Part shown: piece by piece, positions 42,143 through 48,702 of the stretch
Numbering within the stretch: position 1 is the first letter of the stretch
How the letters are laid out: every line of letters begins with the position of its first letter
Origin: Clostridia bacterium
GTDB taxonomy: Bacteria > Bacillota > Clostridia > Christensenellales > Aristaeellaceae
Assembly (NCBI GenBank): GCA_017434085.1
Contig: JAFRFY010000174.1
Span: 1-48,702, forward strand
DNA length: 48,702 bases
Direction: 5' to 3'
Notes under the pieces: model-generated
Databases searched by the model: none
What the model was told of the DNA's origin: nothing
What the model saw: only the letters and a program-made list of their open reading frames with translations
Position numbers and translations under genes: made by a program

Positions 42143-42964
42143 CTACTCCCTAACAATATGCACCGTACACGCGGTGTCGCCGGTATAGTTGCGGTCGGCG
42201 TCGAAGTCGTCGAGGGAGGAACAGACGAAGGCGGTGAGCCAGATCTCGTCCACGTCGGCGATCTTACTGCCGCAGGTGAGCTTGATGGAGGTCATCAGCG
42301 TGTCCTTCTTCACGCCCTTCAGGTGGGAGTAGGACTCGTGGGGCTTGCGGTGGTAGTCGTCGTAGAGCCAGCACTCGATGTACTCGGTGTGCTGTATGTG
42401 CTTGGGGGACAGCATGGTGTATTTGACCTCGCCGCCGTCCTTGAGGGTGTAGCGCAGCGTGTAGCCGATCTTGCACTGGTCGGACTTGGGGAAGGACTTC
42501 CACACCGAGCCGAAGATGTCCCCGAAGAAGTCGCCGGGCAGCTCGTCCTGCGCCGAGGCGATCACCTCGAAGCTGCCGATGTCCTCGCCCTTCTTCCACT
42601 TCGCGGCGTACTCGTCGCCCAGTTTAACGCGGGGGGAGTAGCTCTTGCCCTTGGGTTGGTAGAACGACAGCGCGTTGGGGATCTCCCCGGGCTCGAAGGT
42701 CGGGGCGGGCGTCGGCGTCGCGGTGACCTCCGGCGTGGGTTCGGCGGTGGCGGTGGCCGTGGGGACGGCGGTGGCCCGGACCGTGGGCGCGGGGGTGTCT
42801 GTGGGCGCGGCGGCGGGCGCCGGGGCGTCCCCGTGGGGCCTGAGGATCAGTATGACCGCGACGGTCAGTATCACCGCGATCAGCGCCATCGCGCCGATGG
42901 CCAGCATGTTCCTGCGCTGCCGCATCCGGCGGCGCTGCGACCGGTTGATATGCCTGTTCGCCAT
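42143..42964 (-). CDS. Membrane-anchored extracytoplasmic protein with Pro/Thr stalk
   Basis: Not recognised. 273 residues: basic cytoplasmic start (ANRHINRSQRRRMRQRR), one membrane helix (about 19-41), a Pro/Thr/Ala stalk (about 48-92), then a globular domain of about 175 residues facing outward. GGAG lies 7 nt before the ATG at 42964. The last residues Arg-Glu and the TAG stop are spelled by AGGGAGTAG of a heptamer repeat, so the original C-terminus may have been replaced. Confidence 0.82.
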   Translation of the reverse strand: MANRHINRSQRRRMRQRRNMLAIGAMALIAVILTVAVILILRPHGDAPAPAAAPTDTPAPTVRATAVPTATATAEPTPEVTATPTPAPTFEPGEIPNALSFYQPKGKSYSPRVKLGDEYAAKWKKGEDIGSFEVIASAQDELPGDFFGDIFGSVWKSFPKSDQCKIGYTLRYTLKDGGEVKYTMLSPKHIQHTEYIECWLYDDYHRKPHESYSHLKGVKKDTLMTSIKLTCGSKIADVDEIWLTAFVCSSLDDFDADRNYTGDTACTVHIVRE

Positions 42965-43080
42965 GATGATCTCCTTTGATGGTGGTATCACGGGTATTAT
43001 AGCGTAAATCCCGAAAAAAGAAAAGTGGGAATAATAGCATGCGACCCCCTGTCCGGTCGTGGGCGGGGGGCCGCGGAGGA

Positions 43081-44439
43081 TCATCCGATGTGCAGTATCA
43101 TCGAGGCGAACGAGAAGTAGATCAGCAGGGACAGCACGTCGACGATGGTGGTGATGAAGGGCGAGGCCATCACCGCGGGGTCGAGCCCGGCCCGCTTGGC
43201 GAGCATCGGCAGGGTGCAGCCCACCATCTTGGCGATGATGATGGTGCACAGCATGGTGATGCACACGGTCAGCGCCACCGGGGCGGTGAGCTTGTCGAAC
43301 AGCAGAAGCTTCACGAAGTTGGCTGCCGTCAGGGTCACGCCGCACATGATGGCCACCCGGAACTCCTTCCAGATGACTCGGAACAGGTCGGCGAACTCCA
43401 CCTCGCCCAGCGACAGCGCGCGGATGACGGTGACCGACGCCTGGGAGCCGGAGTTGCCGCCGGTGTCCATCATCATGGGGATGTAGGCGATGAGCATCGG
43501 GAACAGGGCCAGCGCGTCCTCAAACCGGGTGATGACGATGCCGGTGAACGTGGCCGAGACCATCAGCAGAAGCAGCCACGGGATGCGGTTTTTCCAGATC
43601 TCGAGCACGCTGGTCTTGAGGTAGGGCTTGTCCGACGGCGTGATGGCGGCCATCTTTGCGATATCCTCGCTGGCCTCCTCCTCCATGATGTCCATGGCGT
43701 CGTCGACGGTGATGATGCCCACCAGGCGGCCCTCGCCGTCCACGACGGGCAGCGACGAGAAGTCGTACTTGGACATGGTCTGCACGGCGCTCTCCTGGTC
43801 GTCCCGGGTGTTGACGCTGATGACGTTGGGGGACATCAGGCTCTCGCACTTTTCGTCGGGCTTGGCCAGTATCAGCTGGCGGATGGTCACCGTGCCCAGC
43901 AGGTGGTACTTGTCGTCGGTGACGTAGCAGGTGTTGATGGTCTCCTTGTCCACGCCCGTGGCCCGGATCAGCGCGATGGCGTCGGAGGCGGTCATCTCGG
44001 GCCTCAGGGACACGAACTCCGTGGTCATAACGGAGCCGGCGGAGTCGTCCGGGTACTTCAGGATCTCGTTGATGCGCTTGCGGGTGTCGGCGTCCGCCTG
44101 CTGCATGAGCCTGCGCACCAGGCCCGCGGGCATCTCCTCGATCAGGTCCACCGTGTCGTCCATGTACAGCTCGTCCAGCACGTTTTTCAGTTCGTTGTCG
44201 GAAAAGCTCTTGATCAGCGCCTCCTTGATGTCGCCGTCCATCTCCACGAAGGTGTCCGCCGCCAGGTCCTTGGGCAGGAGCCTGAACAGCGCCGGGAGCA
44301 TGTCCTTGGGCAGGTCGGACAGTATGGAGGCCACGTCCGCGGGGTACATGGTGGCCATCAGGTCGCGCAGCGATGAAAACTTTTTCTCTTCCACGAGCTT
44401 GCGGAAGGTCTCTTCGAGGATTTCGGTTCTCTCCTTCAC
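43081..44439 (-). CDS. mgtE: Magnesium transporter MgtE
   Basis: 452 residues: N-terminal helical Mg2+-sensing domain (about 1-130: LRDLMATMYPADVASIL), two CBS domains (about 130-255), a plug helix, and five membrane helices with the pore motif MDTGGNSGSQASVTVIRAL. A GTG start at 44439 lies 6-7 nt after GGAGGAG; the longer frame to 44511 lacks support. Preceded by an M-box riboswitch, so Mg2+ represses it. Confidence 0.96.
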   Translation of the reverse strand: MKERTEILEETFRKLVEEKKFSSLRDLMATMYPADVASILSDLPKDMLPALFRLLPKDLAADTFVEMDGDIKEALIKSFSDNELKNVLDELYMDDTVDLIEEMPAGLVRRLMQQADADTRKRINEILKYPDDSAGSVMTTEFVSLRPEMTASDAIALIRATGVDKETINTCYVTDDKYHLLGTVTIRQLILAKPDEKCESLMSPNVISVNTRDDQESAVQTMSKYDFSSLPVVDGEGRLVGIITVDDAMDIMEEEASEDIAKMAAITPSDKPYLKTSVLEIWKNRIPWLLLLMVSATFTGIVITRFEDALALFPMLIAYIPMMMDTGGNSGSQASVTVIRALSLGEVEFADLFRVIWKEFRVAIMCGVTLTAANFVKLLLFDKLTAPVALTVCITMLCTIIIAKMVGCTLPMLAKRAGLDPAVMASPFITTIVDVLSLLIYFSFASMILHIG

Positions 44440-44630
44440 GGGTATCTCCTCCAAATCGTTGAAATTCGGGACGGGCGCCGCCCGACCGCAGTCAAGACAG
44501 GAGCGTGACACGGCAGGAGAATGGGATGTCTATCGGCGTAAAACGGACGCCGACGGGCATCGTTCAGGTCCTGCGCCAGTGTCGCATCTACTGCCAGCGT
44601 CCATTTTGTTCACCTCACTCATATTGGAAT

Positions 44631-44659
44631 AAAAATCCGCACCCCGGACGGATGCGGAT
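44631..44659 (-). terminator. Riboswitch-controlled terminator before mgtE
   Basis: In the transcribed direction ATCCGCA, loop, TGCGGAT, TTTTT. It sits about 190 nt upstream of the mgtE start, directly after the M-box aptamer. Confidence 0.85.
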
Positions 44660-44832
44660 GAAGGCATATGGAGTTCACCTGCACCGTTCGAGCTTCAGCT
44701 TCGCAGGGCGGTGTAATTGCGTTAGACGGTACCTTGTGCTTCGATATCGCCTGTTCAAACCATCTGATGGTGTCTCCACCACTTCGCGGCAGCAATCCAT
44801 ATCCCTGCGGTAGCCTTACTTACCGGATATCA
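44631..44832 (-). ncRNA. M-box (ykoK) magnesium riboswitch with terminator
   Basis: The minus strand shows the conserved M-box segments: TAAGTAAGGCTACCGCAGGG near its start (about 44820-44800), ATTGCTGCCGCGAAGTGGTG, the ACACCATCAGATGGTTTGAA hairpin, CAGGCGATATCGAAGCACAA and GGTACCGTCTAACGC. The expression platform is the terminator at 44631-44659. High Mg2+ would favour termination before mgtE. Recognised by pattern; exact edges are approximate. Confidence 0.88.
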
Positions 44833-44839
44833 CGCTTCT

Positions 44840-44868
44840 ATTGTAGAACACCGCCCGGCGTTTGTCAA
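44840..44868 (-). promoter_or_regulatory. Promoter of the M-box/mgtE transcript
   Basis: Minus-strand TTGACA (44868-44863), exactly 17 bp, TACAAT (44845-44840). Confidence 0.8.
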
Positions 44869-44898
44869 CCGTGCCGTAAAAATTAACCGGGGGGCGGC

Positions 44899-45069
44899 AA
44901 TAGGGAGTAGGGAGTAGGCAGTAGGGAGTAGGGAGTAGCCAATAGGCAATAGGGAATAGGCAATAGGGAATAGGCAATAGGAATGGCCGGGGAGGGAACA
45001 GGGAACAGGGAACAGGGAACAGGTATAGCCGGGAATGGGAAATTGGAAATGGGAAATGGGAAATGGGGG
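44899..45069. repeat. 170-bp array of four successive heptamer words
   Basis: Block 1, AGGGAGT/AGGCAGT (about 44901-44936). Block 2, AGGCAAT/AGGGAAT (about 44940-44982). Block 3, GGGAACA (about 44994-45021). Block 4, TGGGAAA/TGGAAAT (about 45031-45068). All have a 7-nt period and a purine-rich plus strand. Only one arm orientation is present here. It lies between the divergent mgtE and ruvC promoters. Confidence 0.92.
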
Positions 45070-45083
45070 GCGAAGCGGCGTGG

Positions 45084-45122
45084 TTCGTAGGAGCGATACC
45101 CTCATCGCCCGGCGCCCCTACG
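45084..45122. repeat. GTAGGAGCG...CGCCCCTAC hairpin element
   Basis: An imperfect inverted repeat (GTAGGAGCGAT, then CGCCCGGCGCCCCTACG) directly after the heptamer array, similar in kind to the GGCGTCCCTAC element at 40370. From 45123 to 45234 I see only AT-rich sequence without clear signals. Confidence 0.55.
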
Positions 45123-45234
45123 CATTGATGGGTAACGTATAGGTGAATGATGGCGGGAAGACAAGGAATAATGTTCGGAAATACCTGGGTTTCTTCCTAT
45201 TATATAAAGTATATTGTTCGTAAATAGCATCACG

Positions 45235-45264
45235 TCGACAAATTAACAGGGGATGTGGTATGAT
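45235..45264 (+). promoter_or_regulatory. Promoter of ruvC-ruvA
   Basis: TCGACA (45235-45240), 18 bp, TATGAT (45259-45264) with TG extension at 45256. The leader downstream is made of ATTGGAA/ATTGGAAATGAGGG words that also provide the ruvC ribosome site. Confidence 0.6.
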
Positions 45265-45294
45265 GGATTGGAAATTGGAAATGAGGGATTGTTC

Positions 45295-45789
45295 ATGATC
45301 ATACTTGGCATCGATCCGGGGCTGGCGACGCTGGGCTACGGCGTGATCGAGGCGGTGAACGACAAGCGGCGGCTTATACAGTTCGGCACGCTGACCACCC
45401 CGGCGGGGGAGCCCATGCCCCAGAGGCTCCGGGCGATCTTTCAGGGCATGAACCAGCTGATGGACATCTATAAGCCGGACGATGTGGCCTTCGAGGAGCT
45501 GTTCTTCTCCAAGAACATCACCACGGGCATGGCGGTGTCGGCGGCGCGGGGCGTGGCGCTGGTGGCGGTGGTGCAGCGCACGGACAACCTCTACGAGTAC
45601 ACCCCCATGCAGATCAAGCAGGCGGTCACCGGCTACGGCGGCGCGGACAAGCACCAGGTGCAGCAGATGGTGAAGATGCTTTTGAACATGAAGGAGATCG
45701 CCCGCCCCGACGACGCCGCCGACGCCCTGGCCGTGGCGCTGACCCACGCCAACTCCATACACATGAAGAAGATGTTCAGGATCAATTAG
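45295..45789 (+). CDS. ruvC: Holliday junction resolvase RuvC
   Basis: Endonuclease cutting four-way junctions. 164 residues; IILGIDPGLATLGYGVIE (first catalytic Asp), FEELFFSKN (Glu) and the C-terminal DDAADALAVALTHAN (Asp pair). The ATG at 45295 follows GAGGG at 45283-45287, a site lying within heptamer-like sequence; longer in-frame starts are unsupported. Confidence 0.96.
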   Translation: MIILGIDPGLATLGYGVIEAVNDKRRLIQFGTLTTPAGEPMPQRLRAIFQGMNQLMDIYKPDDVAFEELFFSKNITTGMAVSAARGVALVAVVQRTDNLYEYTPMQIKQAVTGYGGADKHQVQQMVKMLLNMKEIARPDDAADALAVALTHANSIHMKKMFRIN

Positions 45790-45801
45790 GAGGATATACA
45801 C

Positions 45802-46392
45802 ATGTTTGCGCATTTTGACGGCATCGTGGCCGAGAAGGCGTCGGATTCCATCGTGCTGGACGTGGGGGGCGTGGGCTATCTGCTCTACGTCAGCGGCGCG
45901 ACGTTGCAGATGTGCCCCGCGGTGGGCCAGCGCTTCAAGGTCTACAGCATACTGAACGTGCGGGAGGACGCCATGGAGCTCTACGGCTTCTACAGCCGGG
46001 AGGAAAAGGCCATGTACGAGCGGCTCAGGGGCGTCAACGGCGTGGGCTCCCGCACCGCGCTGCAGATACTGTCCGCCATGAGCGTGCGGGACCTGTCCAT
46101 CGCGCTGGTGTCCGGCGACGCCGCCGCGCTGACCCGGGTGCCCGGCATCGGCAAGAAGATCGCCCAGCGGCTGGTGCTGGAGCTCAAGGACAAGGTGGAC
46201 GACGCCCAGCTCACCGGCAGCGGGGCCTCCGTCGCGCCGAAGCAGGCCGACGGGCCCGAGGGCGAGGCCGTCGCCGCGCTGGTGGCCCTGGGCTACAGCG
46301 CCTCCGAGGCCGCCAAGGCCGTGTCCAGGGTGGCCGGAAAGACCGACAAGACCGACGAGATGATCTTCCTGGCTTTGAAGAGCCTGGGGTGA
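45802..46392 (+). CDS. ruvA: Holliday junction branch-migration protein RuvA
   Basis: Binds four-way junctions and loads RuvB. 196 residues; OB domain (1-63), tandem helix-hairpin-helix with LRGVNGVGSRTALQIL and LTRVPGIGKKIAQRLVLELKDK, and domain III with VAALVALGYSASEAAKAV. AGGAGG before the ATG, 12 nt after ruvC. The usual partner ruvB does not follow. Confidence 0.97.
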   Translation: MFAHFDGIVAEKASDSIVLDVGGVGYLLYVSGATLQMCPAVGQRFKVYSILNVREDAMELYGFYSREEKAMYERLRGVNGVGSRTALQILSAMSVRDLSIALVSGDAAALTRVPGIGKKIAQRLVLELKDKVDDAQLTGSGASVAPKQADGPEGEAVAALVALGYSASEAAKAVSRVAGKTDKTDEMIFLALKSLG

Positions 46393-46406
46393 ATGTACGG
46401 ATAATT

Positions 46407-46436
46407 GTCATATCCGCGGCCCCGCGGGCATATACC
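46407..46436 (+). promoter_or_regulatory. Sigma-E-like (mother-cell sporulation) promoter
   Basis: GTCATATC (46407-46414), 14-bp spacer, CATATACC (46429-46436). The B. subtilis sigma-E consensus is about GTCATATT, 14 bp, CATACAnT. The start would be near 46443, just before the ribosome site of the kinase gene. The match is good but short motifs occur by chance. Confidence 0.45.
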
Positions 46437-46455
46437 TGTCACAGAGGTGACGGAT

Positions 46456-47088
46456 ATGGATGTGGAACTGCTGCACGATTTGAGGCTCTCGCTTCAACTG
46501 ATACAGGCCAGCGCGCAGATGCTGCAACTCTCCGGGAATGGCGGGGAGGCGCGGGGCTACCTGGACGCGCTCCTGGAGGGCGCGGCGCAGATGGGGCAGC
46601 TGCTGGACGGCGCGCTTAAGCGCCGTGAGGCGCGCGAGACCGGTCCGGTGGAGCTGATGGGCTGCCTGCGGGCGCTGTGCCGGCGCTGCCGGGACTACGC
46701 CGCCGCCCGCGGGGTGGATGTGACACTTTCCGGCAATGTGGACGCGCTGACGCTGGCCTCGGACGGCGACGTGCTTTCGCGGGTGATACTGAACCTCGTC
46801 ATGAACGCTATACGCTTCTCGCCCCCGCGGGGCAGCGTGGCGGTGCGCTGCACGGCGCTGGGGGACTTCGCGGAGATTGCCGTGACGGACGTCGGCCCGG
46901 GCATCGCCCCCGAGCGCCTGCCCTACATCTTCCTGCGCGGCGAGACCGACGGCGGCCAAGGCTACGGCCTGCCCGCCGCCATGGAGGGCGCGCGGAGGCT
47001 GGGCGGCAGCCTCTCGGCGTGCTCCCGCCCCGGAGAGGGCAGTACCTTCACCCTGCGGCTGCCGGTGCGCGGCAGGATGGTCTCCTGA
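46456..47088 (+). CDS. Orphan sensor-less histidine kinase
   Basis: 210 residues: a short dimerisation/phosphoacceptor helix pair (His6 in LLHDLRLSLQLIQ) followed directly by a HATPase domain with N-box NLVMNAIRFSP, G1 DVGPGIAPERLP and G2 GGQGYGLPAAMEGAR. There is no membrane segment, PAS domain or adjacent response regulator. The ATG at 46456 follows GAGGTG by 6 nt. Its place before dpaA-dpaB and behind a sigma-E-like promoter suggests a sporulation role, which is inference. Confidence 0.88.
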   Translation: MDVELLHDLRLSLQLIQASAQMLQLSGNGGEARGYLDALLEGAAQMGQLLDGALKRREARETGPVELMGCLRALCRRCRDYAAARGVDVTLSGNVDALTLASDGDVLSRVILNLVMNAIRFSPPRGSVAVRCTALGDFAEIAVTDVGPGIAPERLPYIFLRGETDGGQGYGLPAAMEGARRLGGSLSACSRPGEGSTFTLRLPVRGRMVS

Positions 47089-47118
47089 CAGTCCCGATAT
47101 GGGGCTGTTTTCTTTTGC

Positions 47119-47146
47119 ACTCCGTTTTCCCGCGGCGCATAGTATG
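47119..47146 (+). promoter_or_regulatory. Possible sigma-K promoter of dpaA-dpaB
   Basis: AC (47119-47120), 17 bp, CATAGTATG (47138-47146), against the sigma-K consensus AC, about 16 bp, CATAnnnTA. B. subtilis spoVF (dpaAB) is sigma-K-dependent, which fits. Weak motif, one -10 mismatch. Confidence 0.35.
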
Positions 47147-47170
47147 CCGCGTGAAAGGGAGGCGGTTTCA

Positions 47171-47935
47171 TTGGATTTCATCGTATTGGGCGGCGACGCG
47201 CGGATGCCCGCCCTGGCGAAGCGCCTGCGGGAGGGCGGCTTTGAGGCGCGGCACATGGCCAAGCCCACGGCGGAGGCGCTGGCGGGCGCGAAGGGCATCG
47301 TGGTCAACTGTCCGCCGAAGTGCGGCTTTACCATGGAGGATATACTGGCGCTGGCCTCGCCGGAGGCGCGGGTCTACCTGTGCGGGCCGGTGCACTGGGA
47401 GGACGCGCGGATCACCGACCTGTGGAAGGACGAGGCGCTTCAGAAGGAAAACGCCTGGCTCACCGCCGAGGGCGCGCTGTGCGCCGCCATGCGGGCGGGG
47501 GACAGATGCCTGCGCGACGCCCGCGTGCTGGTGATCGGCTGGGGACGCATCGGCGGCGCGCTGACCGAGATGCTGGTGGCGCTGGGCGCGAGGGTGATCG
47601 TGGCCTCCCGGACGCAGGCGCACCGGCATCGCGCCATCGAGCGCGGCGCGGAGGCGATATCACCGGAGCAGCTGCCGGAGGTGCTGCCGGGGATCGATAT
47701 CCTGTTCAACACCGCCCCGGCCATGGTGCTGGACGCGGAGACGCTTGCGCATGCGAACCGGGAGACGCTGATCATCGACCTGGCCAGCCTGCCCTACGGC
47801 GTCGACCTGCGCGCGGCGTGGGCGCTGGGTTTGCGGGCCTGGCGGGAGCCCGGACTGCCCGGGCGGTACTGTCCCGAGAGCGCGGCGGCGGCGCTTTACC
47901 GGGCGATGCGGCGGGGAGGTGCGGCGCATGACTGA
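47171..47935 (+). CDS. dpaA: Dipicolinate synthase subunit A
   Basis: Makes dipicolinic acid in the mother cell from the dihydrodipicolinate-pathway intermediate, with DpaB. 254 residues from a TTG start at 47171 placed about 9 nt after AAAGGGAGG: DFIVLGGDARMPALAKRLRE, then a Rossmann domain with VLVIGWGRIGGALTEML and IIDLASLPYGVD. Longer frames upstream lack a ribosome site. Confidence 0.93.
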   Translation: MDFIVLGGDARMPALAKRLREGGFEARHMAKPTAEALAGAKGIVVNCPPKCGFTMEDILALASPEARVYLCGPVHWEDARITDLWKDEALQKENAWLTAEGALCAAMRAGDRCLRDARVLVIGWGRIGGALTEMLVALGARVIVASRTQAHRHRAIERGAEAISPEQLPEVLPGIDILFNTAPAMVLDAETLAHANRETLIIDLASLPYGVDLRAAWALGLRAWREPGLPGRYCPESAAAALYRAMRRGGAAHD

Positions 47936-48512
47936 TCTGCGGGGCGTTCGCGTGGGCTGCGCCATGACCGGGTCCTTCTGCACCTTCGCCCGGGCGTTTC
48001 GGGTGTGGCGGGCGCTCAAGGCGGCCGGGGCTGAGCTTTACCCGATCATGTCCTTCAACGCGGCGAACATTGACACGCGCTTCTTCGAGGCGGCGACAGC
48101 GCGGGGCATGTTTGAGGAGATCTGCGGAAAGCCGCTGATCCAAACCATCGACCAGGCCGAGCCCATCGGACCGAAAAAGCTGCTGGACGTGCTGGCGATC
48201 ATGCCCTGCACCGGCAACACGCTGGCGAAGCTGGCGGCGGGCGTCGCGGACACGCCGGTGACGCTGGCGGCGAAGTCCCACCTGCGCAACGGCAGGCCCG
48301 TGGTGCTGGCGGTGTCCAGCAACGACGCGCTGGGGCAAAACGCCCGCAACATCGGGCAGCTGATGGCGGCGAAGCACTTCTATTTCGCGCCGCTTCGGCA
48401 GGATGACGCCGGGGAGAAGCCCAACTCCATCGTTGCGGACTTTGAGCGCCTGCCGGAGACCCTCGCGCTGGCCCTCGAGGGACGGCAGATTCAGCCCGTG
48501 ATCGGTAAATGA
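47928..48512 (+). CDS. dpaB: Dipicolinate synthase subunit B (flavoprotein)
   Basis: 194-residue flavoprotein-fold partner of DpaA; GCAMTGSFCTFARAFRVW, YPIMSFNAANIDTRF, MPCTGNTLAKLAAGVADTPV and NIGQLMAAKHFYFAPLRQDD match the family. The ATG at 47928 overlaps the dpaA stop by 8 nt and has GGGGAGGTG before it. With dpaA it shows that the organism makes calcium-dipicolinate spores. Confidence 0.95.
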   Translation: MTDLRGVRVGCAMTGSFCTFARAFRVWRALKAAGAELYPIMSFNAANIDTRFFEAATARGMFEEICGKPLIQTIDQAEPIGPKKLLDVLAIMPCTGNTLAKLAAGVADTPVTLAAKSHLRNGRPVVLAVSSNDALGQNARNIGQLMAAKHFYFAPLRQDDAGEKPNSIVADFERLPETLALALEGRQIQPVIGK

Positions 48513-48544
48513 TGTTAATTCGGGGTAATTTGCAAAAAAGTGTA

Positions 48545-48702
48545 TTGACAAACAAAAATGTGTTTGATATACTGATCAAGCTGTCAGCGAGAGACACCCT
48601 TGCGGGGGGCTCACGAAGGCGGCGCGAACCTTGAAAACGATACAGAGAAGAGAGAAAAAGGACATCGAGCCGAGATGCGAAGAGCCGGGGAACCGGGGAG
48701 CG
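48545..48702 (+). promoter_or_regulatory. Strong promoter and leader, probably of an rRNA operon
   Basis: TTGACA (48545-48550), 17 bp, TATACT (48568-48573), preceded by A/T-rich sequence. The downstream GAACCTTGAAAACGATACAG (48627-48646) is like the boxA-type CTTTGAAAA segment found before 16S rRNA in Firmicutes. No ORF or SD follows up to the window end. The 16S gene itself is not in the window, so the identity is inferred. Confidence 0.6.

Noticed and set aside
44899-45069. CRISPR-like array
   Set aside because: The period is 7 nt with no unique spacers, and there are no cas genes nearby.
48574-48702. Coding sequence at the right edge
   Set aside because: No start with a ribosome site and no open frame of note; sequence resembles an rRNA leader.

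Overview
This is a chromosomal segment from a GC-rich (roughly two thirds G+C by eye), endospore-forming Firmicute of the class Clostridia, probably an uncultured gut or rumen lineage near Christensenellales/Aristaeellaceae; the lineage is inference. Supporting signs are the gene orders rplS-rbgA-rnhB-yraN and frr-uppS-cdsA-dxr-rseP, both dipicolinate synthase subunits, strong Shine-Dalgarno sites, long-form HPF, the short HisG plus HisZ pair, and an L-fucose isomerase.

Layout. 1-2.2 kb: 3' part of dapF and a secreted protein. 2.2-7.9 kb: fucI divergent from an AraC-type regulator, with a probable type I toxin-antitoxin-like module between them (32-codon ORF, sense promoter, consensus antisense promoter, hairpins), then topB and hpf. 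8.0-12.7 kb: three secreted proteins, the middle one 1,155 residues with a 19-copy heptapeptide repeat, six Ig-like repeats and a HESGH metallopeptidase-like domain. 12.7-15.2 kb: rplS-rbgA-rnhB-yraN. 15.2-23.1 kb, minus strand: the histidine operon hisZ-G-D-C-B-H-A-F-IE from one sigma-A promoter; no histidinol-phosphatase gene is seen. 23.2-26.2 kb: Ca2+/Na+ antiporter, cupin, a structured leader RNA, an ECF S component (probably pantothenate) and coaX. 26.2-30 kb: recD2-like helicase, comF, TrmH-type methyltransferase. 30-34.8 kb, minus: frr-uppS-cdsA-dxr-rseP. 34.8-38.6 kb: a membrane GGDEF protein and a YbhJ-type aconitase homologue. 38.6-40.3 kb: an island that looks poorer in GC, between two related imperfect palindromes, holding an XRE regulator with twin operators, a small membrane protein and an exported zinc-ribbon protein. 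40.4-45.2 kb, minus: secreted proteins, a MntP-type pump, and mgtE under an M-box Mg2+ riboswitch. 45.2-48.5 kb: ruvC-ruvA, an orphan sensor kinase behind a sigma-E-like promoter, and dpaA-dpaB. The window ends in what looks like an rRNA operon promoter and leader.

Two things stand out. First, the fucI/araC gap carries a module laid out like a type I toxin-antitoxin locus. Second, a family of heptanucleotide-based repeats (7-nt words such as GGGAATT, AGGGAGT, CTCCACA) fills many gaps. In several of these a purine-rich arm faces a pyrimidine-rich arm, and the repeat begins at, overlaps or directly follows the upstream stop codon (hisB, hisC, hisD, recD2, the S-component gene and the 42143-42964 gene). 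Three copies lie inside the his operon.
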